From contig NZ_PJRJ01000001.1 in assembly GCF_003711395.1 (NCBI RefSeq), forward strand, positions 1 through 64,000: 64,000 nucleotides of DNA, in the 5' to 3' direction. The position numbers and the translations under genes were made by a program. The notes beneath the pieces were generated by a model. The model was given only the letters and a program-made list of their open reading frames with translations, did not search any database and had not been told where the DNA came from. Source of the DNA: Acinetobacter sp. B51(2017). GTDB lineage: Bacteria; Pseudomonadota; Gammaproteobacteria; Pseudomonadales; Moraxellaceae. Within the stretch, counting starts at the first letter, position 1. Each line of letters starts with the position of its first letter. Shown piece after piece: positions 1 through 9,576 of the stretch.

Positions 1-225
1 AGAACTGGCTGTTTGCTGGCTCGCTGCGCAGTGGCCAACGAGCTGCCAATATCATGACTTTAATCCAGTCAGCAAAGCTCAATGGCTTGGATCCGTATGC
101 CTATTTAAGTGATGTGCTGAAAAGGCTACCGACACACAAAGTGACCCAAATTGAAGAATTACTGCCACACCGGTGGCAACCCGACCAAAATTAAAAAATA
201 GGTATGGGGTTCAGCGGATGCTTAC
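1..225 (+). mobile_element. IS66-family insertion sequence, right end (partial)
   Basis: The window begins inside an IS66-family element. A transposase C-terminus (3-194) is followed by a terminus ending in GGATGCTTAC at 216-225. Read inward this gives GTAAGCATCC, the GTAAGC-type inverted repeat end expected for IS66 elements. The left end and the target duplication lie outside the window, so completeness cannot be judged. Confidence 0.75.
3..194 (+). CDS. IS66 family transposase, C-terminal fragment
   Basis: This is an open frame with no start inside the window, ending in TAA at 192-194. The translation begins NWLFAGSLRSGQRAAN and continues with a stretch on nested loci (LIQSAKLNGLDPYAYL), then ends RWQPDQN. 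This matches the conserved C-terminal end of IS66-type DDE transposases, where the last domain follows the catalytic core. The missing N-terminal part is simply upstream of the window edge; nothing in the visible part looks broken. It catalyses cut-and-paste movement of the element. Confidence 0.8.
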   Translation, partial: NWLFAGSLRSGQRAANIMTLIQSAKLNGLDPYAYLSDVLKRLPTHKVTQIEELLPHRWQPDQN

Positions 226-285
226 AGTTATGTGGCACAGAGTTTAAGTCAAGTGCTCACAACCTCATCCAGCATCAGCGCATAA
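226..285 (+). pseudogene. possible C-terminal remnant of a gene interrupted by the IS66 element
   Basis: Directly after the IS end an open frame of 19 codons (ending SQVLTTSSSISA) runs to a TAA that abuts a terminator. It could be the 3' tail of a gene split by the insertion, with the rest left of the window. It is too short to identify, and an open frame of this length is also expected by chance. Confidence 0.25.
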
Positions 286-313
286 AAAAACGGGCATTAT
301 GCCCGTTTTTTTA
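285..313 (-). terminator. intrinsic terminator of frmA/adhC
   Basis: A hairpin ACGGGCATTATGCCCGT is flanked by A and T runs, so it can work in both directions. It lies 14 bases beyond the stop codon of the alcohol dehydrogenase gene. Confidence 0.8.
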
Positions 314-326
314 TGCAAGCTTGACT

Positions 327-1466
<1,140 letters not shown>

Positions 1467-1561
1467 TTAACAGTTTACTAACAGTAACCGCTTTTTATTC
1501 AGCGTTTCAAGCGTTAACATCAAATCATTATATTGATCACTCATAAAGTCACCTTATCCTA

Positions 1562-3115
1562 ATGAAAAATATGAAAATACATAAAACAGGTGCTCTATTA
1601 TTAACACTTAGCTTGTGTACAGGCTGTAATTTAGCGGCTAACTCAGCTCAACCTGCACAGCCAATTAGCCCTCAGCTTAGCCATTGGCTGCAAGATCAGC
1701 ATACAGAGGCACGTTTGGCACAAGGCTTAACTGCTTATTTACCTTTAGATGATGCATTTTTAAGTATTGCTTCACGTTTACATCTCATTCGCCAAGCTAA
1801 ACAGCATTTAGATCTACAATATTATATTTGGAATGATGATGAAATCGGGCGCATGATGCTGGCAGAATTGCTAAAAGCCGCCGATCGTGGGGTTAAAGTT
1901 CGGCTGTTAATTGACGACCAAAATGGTACGCAATTGGATGAGCAGCTAAAAGCCTTAACTCAACATGATAATTTTGAAATAAAAATTTTCAATCCTTATC
2001 AATTTCGGCATTTTCGTGTTTTAGATTATGCTTTTCGTCTCAAACATATCAACCATCGTATGCATAACAAACTTATTATTGCAGATGGTGCAATTGCAGT
2101 CACAGGTGGACGCAATATTAGCCGTGAATATTTTGATGCCAGTGAGCATTTTCAATTTAGTGATCTAGACATTTTATTTTATGGCAACGCGGTTCAAGAT
2201 GCGAATCAACTGTTTTTAGATTTTTGGAATGATCAGTTCAGTTATTCAAGCCAACAATTATTAGGTGCAGCTTCTGCACATGCACTAGATGATTTACGCC
2301 GCAAGTATCAAGAGGCTCGACCAGAGACACAACAGGCCCAAGCCCGTATACAAGCCGCCAATGACGAAATTGGCATGAAACTCCAAGACCGTCCTATCCA
2401 ATGGGCCAAAGCACATTTTGTGGGTGACCACCCTAATAAAATACGCGGTCAAGCTAACAAAGAACAGCTGATTTACCAGCAAATGCTGCAATTGATGGGT
2501 CAGCCTCAACACCATTTAGAATTAGTTTCGGCTTATTTTGTGCCTACCCAAATCGGTAGCGACTATTTAAGTCAGTTACCTAAACAAAATATTAAAGTAA
2601 GGATTTTAACCAATTCCTTGGTGGCCAATGATGTGGCTTTGGTACATGCATTTTATCAAAAGTATCGTACGGATTTACTAAAAAACGGTGTCGAGTTATA
2701 TGAGTTTAAGCCTTATTTAGAACGCCCAGAACGGACTTGGTATGAAAAAATCACAGGCAGTATTATTCCAGCCAAAGGCAAAAATACCTCTAGTTTACAT
2801 GCTAAATTTTTTGACATAGATGGCATGGTCTTTATTGGCTCATTTAATTTTGACCCGCGTTCGGCCAATCTCAATAGTGAAGTGGGACTGGTGGTGGAGT
2901 CAGACAGCTTACAACACAATATCAGCCAAAGTTTAGATCGGTATTTACCGCAGATTGCTTATCAACTAAAGCTCAATCCACAGGGGCAATTAATTTGGTT
3001 GGAGCAAAAATCAAATGGGAAAATCATTCAACATCAACATGATCCAGAAACCACTCGCTTTCAGCGTTTGAGTATGCATCTGGTCTCATATCTACCGATT
3101 GAATGGATGATGTAA
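1562..3115 (+). CDS. phospholipase D family lipoprotein (cardiolipin synthase-like)
   Basis: This 517-residue protein has two PLD (HKD) motifs: H168-K170-D175 (HNKLIIAD) and H413-K415-D420 (HAKFFDID). Each is followed by the usual GG/GS-x-N segment. Two motifs in one chain form one active site for phosphatidyl transfer or hydrolysis. The N-terminus is a signal sequence ending LCTGC, with C22 the likely lipidated cysteine, although cysteine at -3 is not the canonical lipobox residue. The product is probably anchored to an envelope membrane. ATG at 1571 is an alternative start; no clear ribosome-binding site decides between them. Whether it makes cardiolipin or degrades phospholipid cannot be read from sequence. 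Confidence 0.85.
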   Translation: MKNMKIHKTGALLLTLSLCTGCNLAANSAQPAQPISPQLSHWLQDQHTEARLAQGLTAYLPLDDAFLSIASRLHLIRQAKQHLDLQYYIWNDDEIGRMMLAELLKAADRGVKVRLLIDDQNGTQLDEQLKALTQHDNFEIKIFNPYQFRHFRVLDYAFRLKHINHRMHNKLIIADGAIAVTGGRNISREYFDASEHFQFSDLDILFYGNAVQDANQLFLDFWNDQFSYSSQQLLGAASAHALDDLRRKYQEARPETQQAQARIQAANDEIGMKLQDRPIQWAKAHFVGDHPNKIRGQANKEQLIYQQMLQLMGQPQHHLELVSAYFVPTQIGSDYLSQLPKQNIKVRILTNSLVANDVALVHAFYQKYRTDLLKNGVELYEFKPYLERPERTWYEKITGSIIPAKGKNTSSLHAKFFDIDGMVFIGSFNFDPRSANLNSEVGLVVESDSLQHNISQSLDRYLPQIAYQLKLNPQGQLIWLEQKSNGKIIQHQHDPETTRFQRLSMHLVSYLPIEWMM

Positions 3116-3249
3116 TGTCTTTGTCATTACATACTTGTTATCGAAAAAATATATTAACTTATTGTTATTTCGACTTAAATTGCTTAAAAAATTTACTACT
3201 CTTCTCATTTGTTTTAAGATGCGGCTTTAAAATTATCCCATTCTCTCCC

Positions 3250-3687
3250 ATGCAATTTTTTGATTTAAACCGTCAATTTAACTTTAATGATCTACTTACC
3301 CCTAATATGACCTTGGCTGAATTAGGGGGGCAAGATTGGTATTTGGCTAAAGTCCGTGTAGAACATGATTGTATTGATGAAAGCCCAAATTTATTGGGGC
3401 AAGTGGTGTTGCAATCCGATCAGTCGATTCAAATTGAATTAGATTGGGTGATTCAAGATACAGGACATCAATTACAAGTATTATTTAAAGGCATTGAAAG
3501 AAAAGATTTTGGTGCCAGCCGTTTGCTGGTCACTGGTGCGCAAGTGGTAGATGACGCACAACAAGTCATTTCTGCCGAAGCTTTAAGTTTATGGCTTGAT
3601 GGTACCCTATTGCCGATGTTGCCCAATTTACGCCGTGATATTAAAGCACGCTTAAACTTATGGGATTATGTTGAATACGATGTTTGA
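3250..3687 (+). CDS. hypothetical protein, 145 residues
   Basis: I do not recognise this family. It is soluble and slightly acidic, with no signal peptide or membrane segment. It opens MQFFDLNRQFNFNDLL and ends LNLWDYVEYDV. The open frame extends upstream to 3103, overlapping the phospholipase gene, but the 49 extra residues look like translated non-coding sequence, so I place the start at the ATG at 3250. It follows the PLD gene on the same strand after 134 bases. The C-terminus is compositionally normal coding sequence (SLWLDGTLLPMLPNLRRDIK), which supports a real gene. Confidence 0.6.
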   Translation: MQFFDLNRQFNFNDLLTPNMTLAELGGQDWYLAKVRVEHDCIDESPNLLGQVVLQSDQSIQIELDWVIQDTGHQLQVLFKGIERKDFGASRLLVTGAQVVDDAQQVISAEALSLWLDGTLLPMLPNLRRDIKARLNLWDYVEYDV

Positions 3688-3704
3688 TCGGTTTTTTACT
3701 TAGG

Positions 3705-4289
3705 CTATTTTATTAAACCGATATCTTGAAATACAGCTGCATAAGCTGTAGCTTTCTTGCTTAGAGCTAAGGGATAAGCTCTTGAGGAAGACGGCAAACG
3801 ATAGAGATTGAGTGATCGGTCATGCCATTGTACTTGACTGGCTTGACCAATTTTAGGTTTGGCAGTGCCCTGTGGCATCGCTGCTAGCAAAGTATCTGTG
3901 GCTTTATCGCCTGTGGTAATAATATGCTGGCAGTATGGAATCTGTTGTAATAAAGCATGTATATCTGTAGGCGTATGAATCTGTAAAAATTTATCCGCAG
4001 CATTGTCATTCAGCCTCACAACTTGATAGGCAGTATCATAAATCGCGATACCCATGTGCTGTAAGAAGGCACGAATTTCTGCTTCTTTAAAGGTTTTGTG
4101 TTCTAGATTTAAAAAGTGCTCGGCTTGATTAAAAAAGATTAAACCAAAAATTCGCCACATATCATTTTGATAATTTGGATAATAAAACTGCATTTTCCAG
4201 CGATGTGGCTGCGGTGGAAAAGAACCTAATAACAACACCGTGGCATGTTTGGGTAAAAAAGGCGGCAATGGATGGGTTTCGACCTGCAT
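3705..4289 (-). CDS. uracil-DNA glycosylase superfamily protein
   Basis: This 194-residue protein carries the two signatures of the UDG fold. An N-terminal GSFPP segment, followed by W, FYYP and NDMWRIFG, corresponds to the water-activating motif. A C-terminal LPSSSRA corresponds to the HPS/LPS minor-groove motif. Enzymes of this type excise uracil or mismatched bases from DNA. The substrate is not predictable, and the motif lacks the aspartate of classical Ung. It lies one base from the upstream 149-residue gene and is probably co-transcribed with it. Confidence 0.7.
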   Translation of the reverse strand: MQVETHPLPPFLPKHATVLLLGSFPPQPHRWKMQFYYPNYQNDMWRIFGLIFFNQAEHFLNLEHKTFKEAEIRAFLQHMGIAIYDTAYQVVRLNDNAADKFLQIHTPTDIHALLQQIPYCQHIITTGDKATDTLLAAMPQGTAKPKIGQASQVQWHDRSLNLYRLPSSSRAYPLALSKKATAYAAVFQDIGLIK

Positions 4290-4290
4290 A

Positions 4291-4740
4291 TTAACTCACT
4301 TTAGGTGGCGCAGTTAGCCCACGTATTCGATATTGGAAATGCTCTAAAGTACCATTTGTGGCAGATTGATGCCGACAAATATAGCTTAACTGTTGAAAAG
4401 GCTGGCTTTGGCAGCGCACTGTGGGTAATTGTTGCAGTTGTTGCAACCATTGTGTAGGCAGTTGCCCAGCAATCCCCACTATACTCTGCCCCTGATTAAA
4501 TACATAAATGGGCGTTGCACTGTCTAGATAACGGATCGCATTGCCATTTTGCCCCCAATTCATCTGCTCATTTTTATAATCAAAGGCATATTTTTGTAAA
4601 AATGCTAAACTCTGTCCTGCTGAACTATAATTTTTCCCAAACAGCAGCACTAAGTCTTGCGCCAAATGCCTGTCAGTTTCTGCTGCCAGTGTATTGGCAG
4701 CAAGCAACATGACCAATGTCGCATAAATCACTTTATGCAT
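4291..4740 (-). CDS. hypothetical secreted protein
   Basis: This 149-residue protein starts with a Sec-type signal peptide (MHKVIYATLVMLLAANTLAA), predicted cut after AxA near residue 20. The mature part has two cysteines (VRCQ and YICRHQ) that could form a periplasmic disulfide, and no membrane segment. I recognise no family. It sits immediately upstream of the glycosylase gene and downstream of the SGNH hydrolase on the same strand. The function is unknown. Confidence 0.6.
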   Translation of the reverse strand: MHKVIYATLVMLLAANTLAAETDRHLAQDLVLLFGKNYSSAGQSLAFLQKYAFDYKNEQMNWGQNGNAIRYLDSATPIYVFNQGQSIVGIAGQLPTQWLQQLQQLPTVRCQSQPFQQLSYICRHQSATNGTLEHFQYRIRGLTAPPKVS

Positions 4741-4793
4741 AGTGTCCTCATTATTCTTATGATGGCTTATTATTTTTTTTGCGAATGCTATGT

Positions 4794-5504
4794 TTAAAAT
4801 TGCGTTTGGATTTTTTCTGCCATCGCCCTTGCCCAGAATGCATAAATTTCTTGGCTAGGATGAAAACCATCTTTCGCCATCGTAAGATTCATGGCCTGAT
4901 ATTGTTCAAGATCATCATCCAAATACAACATTTGACTTTGACTATGCACATAGGCCTGTAATTGTTGATTCATCTGTTTGGCATATTCACCCAATAGCCA
5001 TGCCATAGGTTGCGGTAGTGCAGGAAACAAATGCATAGGTGGCACACTGGCAGCTAAAATCAACTGAGGGTTAAACTTATTTTGAATAACAGCATATAAA
5101 CGTTTTTGCTGTTGCATCCACAAACTTACTGGCATTAAACGCGTGACATCATTTACCCCAACTGAAGTGATCACCACATCTACTTTTTGAATGGATAAAG
5201 CTTGTACAGCTCGAATTAACTGTGCTGTGGTACGCCCTGTTTTGGCATGCAGTTGATAAGTCACTTGATAATGATCTTGTAAGCAAGCTAATAATTGCCC
5301 CAACAAGGCTTGATCTTGTTGCTCTACGCCAACCCCTGCTACGGCAGAATCACCCACAATTAAGATCGACAAAGGGCGACCTTGCCCAATACATCCTTGC
5401 CGCGCACCTTCAGGTTCAGCTAAACGGAGGGTATTGCGTTTGACGCGCTGTCCTTGCAAGACTAACAAAGGCAATAAAGCGATGCTGGCCAGTTTTAAAT
5501 TCAT
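4794..5504 (-). CDS. SGNH/GDSL-type esterase or lipase
   Basis: This 236-residue protein shows the SGNH blocks in order. Block I is IVGDSAVAG, with the nucleophile Ser. The Gly block follows in the KTGRTT region. Block III is GVNDVTRL, with the oxyanion Asn. Block V is KDGFHPS, with catalytic Asp and His. A hydrophobic N-terminus (LASIALLPLLVLQG) suggests export or membrane anchoring. These enzymes hydrolyse esters of lipids, thioesters or acetylated glycans; the substrate is not evident. The closest relatives by motif are the small tesA-like periplasmic hydrolases. Confidence 0.85.
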   Translation of the reverse strand: MNLKLASIALLPLLVLQGQRVKRNTLRLAEPEGARQGCIGQGRPLSILIVGDSAVAGVGVEQQDQALLGQLLACLQDHYQVTYQLHAKTGRTTAQLIRAVQALSIQKVDVVITSVGVNDVTRLMPVSLWMQQQKRLYAVIQNKFNPQLILAASVPPMHLFPALPQPMAWLLGEYAKQMNQQLQAYVHSQSQMLYLDDDLEQYQAMNLTMAKDGFHPSQEIYAFWARAMAEKIQTQF

Positions 5505-5573
5505 GTTATTTTAAAGGGTTGCTATTTTTATTCAGATTAAAAAAAATCCCGCCTTAAAGCAATCATTGTCACA

Positions 5574-5600
5574 TAAAAAAGTCGGACTGATGTCCGACTT
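5574..5600 (-). terminator. intrinsic terminator of the desaturase gene
   Basis: The 9-bp stem AAGTCGGAC/GTCCGACTT with a four-base loop is followed, on the minus strand, by a run of T. It lies 15 bases past the desaturase stop codon. Confidence 0.8.
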
Positions 5601-5614
5601 GAATACTGCGCTTG

Positions 5615-6673
5615 TTAAGCTTTATTCCAACGATTGACCCGTTTAAATGTGCCATAGTCGTTAAAACGTACCCCGACTTCACGCATCACCTGATGCGCCT
5701 TTTTTGAGGTCATTTGACGAATATAAAAAGGTTCTTTGACTACAAAATGGTGAATGGCATGGGTCGAACCAAAGTTACAGCAGAAAATTTGGAACGGTAA
5801 TAACCACCACGGCGTTAATACTTGGGTTTGTTTAATCACATCACGCGGGTCAATATCCCCATAGTAATGCATATTTGAGCTAATAAATTGTAAGCTAAAC
5901 GAGCGGATAAAGTTTGGAATCACCCACACCACAGCTAAAAAGTTAATCACTTTCATGGCAGCTAAAGTATTGCTTGACCATTCAATGGCAGAGCCCCACC
6001 AAATTGCCATATGATCCACCACATGGAAAATCACAAAGCAATACCATAAACCATAGTACATTAAACCCAATGGAATAAAGCCAATTAACTGTGAAATCAC
6101 AGTTTTACGACGTTCATTTTCAGGTTGTTTTGACACAAAAAGCTTAAGCATTTTAAACATTTGCAATGGGCGCAAATATACTGTCATCAACTGGTCACTG
6201 GTGATCAAAATACGACGGATACCCCACGGCATGCCGTTACCAATACCACGTTCTTCAAGGTCGTGTTCGGTACCTGAAAACTTGTGATGATGCAAATGCA
6301 TACGACGACGTGTCCATGGACTAATGGTATTTGGGCGCGCTAACCACACCAAGCTCATCATTAAATGATGTGCCCACGGTTTCTTTTTAAAATACATAAA
6401 ATGAATGAGATCATGCTCTAATTCATGGGTGAAGGAAGCAAAAATCGCAATCAAGGGAATACACAGCCAAGCAGGTAACACACCCAGCGCATATAATGCA
6501 GCACAGCCGAGCATACCCGTTAACGCAAAGACCAAAATACTCGCACCAATAAAGTTTTGATGTTTTAAGATGGGATGACGTTGACGTAGCTCCTCTCCTG
6601 CCTGAGTGACCACAGTTCGGACCTTTTGAATCCGCTGCTGATCTGTCATTTCTGAGGAAATTGACATATGCAA
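5615..6673 (-). CDS. membrane fatty acid desaturase
   Basis: This 352-residue integral membrane protein has the three histidine clusters of membrane diiron desaturases: HELEHDLIH, HLHHH (in RRRMHLHHHKF) and HAIHH near the C-terminus. Hydrophobic pairs lie around residues 45-85 and 190-255. It would introduce a double bond into acyl chains using O2 and an electron donor. The exact position and substrate are unknown, and a hydroxylase activity is also possible in this superfamily. It is monocistronic, ends at an intrinsic terminator, and has a 291-base upstream region with a Fur-like sequence and an inverted repeat. Confidence 0.85.
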   Translation of the reverse strand: MHMSISSEMTDQQRIQKVRTVVTQAGEELRQRHPILKHQNFIGASILVFALTGMLGCAALYALGVLPAWLCIPLIAIFASFTHELEHDLIHFMYFKKKPWAHHLMMSLVWLARPNTISPWTRRRMHLHHHKFSGTEHDLEERGIGNGMPWGIRRILITSDQLMTVYLRPLQMFKMLKLFVSKQPENERRKTVISQLIGFIPLGLMYYGLWYCFVIFHVVDHMAIWWGSAIEWSSNTLAAMKVINFLAVVWVIPNFIRSFSLQFISSNMHYYGDIDPRDVIKQTQVLTPWWLLPFQIFCCNFGSTHAIHHFVVKEPFYIRQMTSKKAHQVMREVGVRFNDYGTFKRVNRWNKA

Positions 6674-6964
6674 AACCTTTAATTTATGAACAGTTGTACA
6701 TTAAAGGAAATTTGCAAAAAAAGAATCGGCTAATCGGGTTTTTATAGTGAGTTTGCTTAAAATTTAATCAATTTTACACTTTTTTATTGTTAGAATTGGC
6801 AAATTGTATAATTTTTAGCAAATTCAATAAAAATAAGAATCATTCTATTCATGTGCATTTTCATGTGAACAACATTTAAAACTTATCTCTGCATGTTGTT
6901 CACCCACCCTGATATAGGCACTTTTAAAAGCACCGCTTGCCGATCTATCAGATAAAATCATGAC
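6674..6964. other. intergenic region upstream of the desaturase gene
   Basis: This 291-base A+T-rich gap has no open frame I would support. It holds a perfect 11-bp inverted repeat, GTGAACAACAT (6865-6875) and ATGTTGTTCAC (6893-6903). It also holds AATAAGAATCATTCT near 6831-6845, which resembles half of a Fur box. Neither is followed by a T run, so they look more like protein sites than terminators. Confidence 0.4.
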
Positions 6965-7711
6965 TTAACTGAATTGATTAACCCATTTTAAGGGCAAGAT
7001 TTTCATGGCTAAACCCAGCGGTTGCCACGGCCATTTGGGCACATAGGCTTTGATTGGGGCTTTTTCAATTTCATTGGCCAGTAAACGTGAACCTGTCTGT
7101 TCATCTATTTCAAAAGGAAGTTTTTTAGCCCCTGCATTAATTTCGGTACGAATATAGCCTGGGAAAATAGTGCTGACTCGAATAGGGGTGTTGATCAGTT
7201 CAGCGCGAATACCTTCAGCCAAATGGGCAATGCCAGCTTTACTGGCGGCATAAGCGGTTAAATGTTTTGGCATACCCCGTACCGCACTCATAGAAGAAAT
7301 AACCACCAAATGGCCAGCATTTTGAGCACGGAAAATTTCTACCGCAGCCTCACATTGTGCTAAAGCGGAAATAAAGTTGGTTTCTACCGTGGCACGATTA
7401 ATCTCAAAATGACCTTGACCAATCCTCCGCCCCGCACCAATGCCTGCATTGACAATGATACGATCAATTTGCCCAAGCTGTTGCTGAAATTCTCTAAAGA
7501 CTTGAAACACCTCTTGATAATCGGTTACATCCAGTACTTTAACGCTGACGTGAATGCCATATTGTTGTTCTAGTTCATGTTTTAAAGCTTCTAAGCGCTC
7601 TAAACGACGTGCACATAGCGCCAAATGATAACCTTTTTGGGCAAATTCACGCGCCATGCCTGCACCAATGCCAGAACTGGCACCCGTAATTAATATGATT
7701 TTATTGTTCAT
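6965..7711 (-). CDS. SDR family NAD(P)-dependent oxidoreductase
   Basis: This 248-residue classical short-chain dehydrogenase has the cofactor motif TGASSGIG at residues 9-16. It also has NAG (VNAGIG), the catalytic serine (ISSMS) and YAASK with Tyr and Lys. It would oxidise or reduce an alcohol/ketone group on an unknown substrate. It is the last gene of a leftward operon with the histidine phosphatase (4-base gap), kinase-fold protein and acyl-CoA dehydrogenase. A role on an acyl-CoA or hydroxy-acid intermediate is inferred from that context. Confidence 0.85.
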   Translation of the reverse strand: MNNKIILITGASSGIGAGMAREFAQKGYHLALCARRLERLEALKHELEQQYGIHVSVKVLDVTDYQEVFQVFREFQQQLGQIDRIIVNAGIGAGRRIGQGHFEINRATVETNFISALAQCEAAVEIFRAQNAGHLVVISSMSAVRGMPKHLTAYAASKAGIAHLAEGIRAELINTPIRVSTIFPGYIRTEINAGAKKLPFEIDEQTGSRLLANEIEKAPIKAYVPKWPWQPLGLAMKILPLKWVNQFS

Positions 7712-7715
7712 GCTG

Positions 7716-8414
7716 CTAAATCCAAGTGAGTAAGTTATTGTTATGTGCTTTTAAATAATGGTGCTCGTTTAGGCTTAACAGTTGTGGCTCATCGCCCACC
7801 AATCTAAGGGTGGTAAAACTACAGTTGCTAATGGCCCAATTTAAGGCAAAGGTTTTTTCAGGTGATAAGCCTAAAATTTTTCCTGCCAACACGGCAATCA
7901 CACCGCCTGAGCTAAACACCACGGCGTAACGTGGCTGTGTTTGTGCTAAATGCTGACATAAATCAGCGAATGCCTGTTCTACTCGCTGTTTAAAGGCAGG
8001 CCAACTTTCATCATATTCATGATGAAAATCACCATTGGTCCAACGGGCAATGGCTTGGTTAAAAATTTGGGCTAAATAGGCACGCGGGCTGGCAGCTTTG
8101 GCCACCTGTGCTTTTAGAAACTCAGGCTGTGCAAAGCGCGCATCATAATGGCTAAATACTTGTTGATGATTAAACTCATTCCATGCCGCGAGTGTATGAA
8201 TAGGTGCATGGCTAAATGATTCAGCCAGTGCCAGTTGCGCGGTTTGCTGATGACGCTGCATATTTCCAGCCACCACATACGGTGTTTCTTGCAAAATGTG
8301 CGGCAAATATGCCCCCAAAACGCGCGCTTGTTGCATCCCTAAGTCTGACAATTGATCATAACTTGCAGCCCCAAATGATGCTTGACCATGGCGGACTAAA
8401 TAAATGGTGGTCAT
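7716..8414 (-). CDS. histidine phosphatase family protein
   Basis: This 232-residue phosphoglycerate-mutase-like phosphatase has the nucleophile in LVRHGQAS (R8-H9-G10) and a second conserved residue set in VVFSSGGVIAV. In these enzymes the histidine is transiently phosphorylated. It overlaps the upstream APH-type kinase gene by 4 bases and is translationally coupled to it. It might therefore act on the phosphorylated product of that kinase or on a related metabolite; this is inference. Confidence 0.85.
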   Translation of the reverse strand: MTTIYLVRHGQASFGAASYDQLSDLGMQQARVLGAYLPHILQETPYVVAGNMQRHQQTAQLALAESFSHAPIHTLAAWNEFNHQQVFSHYDARFAQPEFLKAQVAKAASPRAYLAQIFNQAIARWTNGDFHHEYDESWPAFKQRVEQAFADLCQHLAQTQPRYAVVFSSGGVIAVLAGKILGLSPEKTFALNWAISNCSFTTLRLVGDEPQLLSLNEHHYLKAHNNNLLTWI

Positions 8415-9532
8415 AAGCCAGCATATCCTTTGATTTTTTGATAATAATGTGTGGTTTTTGGATGTTGGGTCAATTCATAATCGGCAATTTTTCTTAAAGC
8501 CCGTACATGCAAGGCATGAATAATCAACCAAAAATCTTTAAATGCGGGGTTACGCGTTTGCTTATGGTAATAGCGATAATAAATTTGTTGAGCAATCACT
8601 GCTAAACGAAAGATGCCAAACACCTCATAAAAAGTCCAATTTTCTGGCACTAAGCCTGTTTTTTGACAATAGTAATCCAATACTTGTTGACGACTGAACA
8701 TGCCTTTTAAGTGTGTGGGCTGACGTCTGCTGGCTTTGAGGATGGGATTGTCTTTGGCTTCAATCCAATAGGCTAAGGCTGCGCCCAAATCCATAAATGG
8801 ATCACCTAAAGTGGCCATTTCCCAATCCAACACTCCAATAATTTTTGTCGGTTGCTTAGGGTCTAAAATTAAATTATCAAAACGCCAATCATTATGAATT
8901 AAACAAATAGCCGACTGCTGCGGAATATGCTGTTTCAGCCAACGTCTGACCCATTTAAATGACGGCACATTCAGCGTTTTGGCTTTTTCAAAGCGTGTAT
9001 CCCAACCCAACACTTGGCGTTTACAGTAGCCCTCCCCCTGACCTAATTGGGCAAGCGGCGTTTCTTGATAAGGGACTTGATGCAAAGCAATCAATTGATC
9101 AAGCATATTTACACACAATTCATGTACTTGCTGTTCAGAGAAGTCCAATGCTTTGGGTAAGTTTTTCCGTGGAATAATCCCTTCTATACGCTGCATGACA
9201 TAAAAATCGCAGCCGATCACCGTATGATCTTGGCATAGCGCCACCATTTTGGGCACTTGCGGATAAAATGCTGCCAAATGCAGTTGTACATGATATTCAC
9301 GCGCCATGTCATGCGCAGATTTGGCTTTGGTGCCTTGGGGTGGTCGGCGTAAAATTAAGTCTTGATTGAGATATTTAAGTCGATAGGTCCAATTGGAAGC
9401 TCCGCCTGAATATTGGCTCAATTCAGGTTCCCCTTCGAGTTGAATACCTTGGCTGCTTAACCATTGGCTCACTGCCTGATGATCTAGTGTCTCACCCGAT
9501 CGAACTTGTCCAGCAACGTCCATCACACCCAT
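8411..9532 (-). CDS. APH-type phosphotransferase (acyl-CoA kinase-like, LvaA/ACAD10-type)
   Basis: This 373-residue protein has the aminoglycoside-phosphotransferase kinase fold. The Brenner motif HNDWRFDN carries catalytic Asp and Asn, and LDWEMATLGDP is the metal-binding motif. The N-terminal nucleotide-binding part includes LILRRPP. Its neighbourhood with an ACAD10/11-like dehydrogenase marks it as the kinase family fused to, or paired with, those enzymes. Members phosphorylate the 4-hydroxyl of hydroxyacyl-CoA, as LvaA does in levulinate catabolism. Antibiotic resistance is unlikely. The gene lies 44 bases downstream of the dehydrogenase gene. Confidence 0.8.
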   Translation of the reverse strand: MGVMDVAGQVRSGETLDHQAVSQWLSSQGIQLEGEPELSQYSGGASNWTYRLKYLNQDLILRRPPQGTKAKSAHDMAREYHVQLHLAAFYPQVPKMVALCQDHTVIGCDFYVMQRIEGIIPRKNLPKALDFSEQQVHELCVNMLDQLIALHQVPYQETPLAQLGQGEGYCKRQVLGWDTRFEKAKTLNVPSFKWVRRWLKQHIPQQSAICLIHNDWRFDNLILDPKQPTKIIGVLDWEMATLGDPFMDLGAALAYWIEAKDNPILKASRRQPTHLKGMFSRQQVLDYYCQKTGLVPENWTFYEVFGIFRLAVIAQQIYYRYYHKQTRNPAFKDFWLIIHALHVRALRKIADYELTQHPKTTHYYQKIKGYAGL

Positions 9533-9576
9533 CGCATTCTCCTTTATTATTGCTTTTGTTTGCCTGAGTATAGGGT

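Noticed and set aside
8411-9532. Aminoglycoside resistance kinase
   Set aside because: The APH fold is present, but operon context with an ACAD10/11-like dehydrogenase points to acyl-CoA metabolism.
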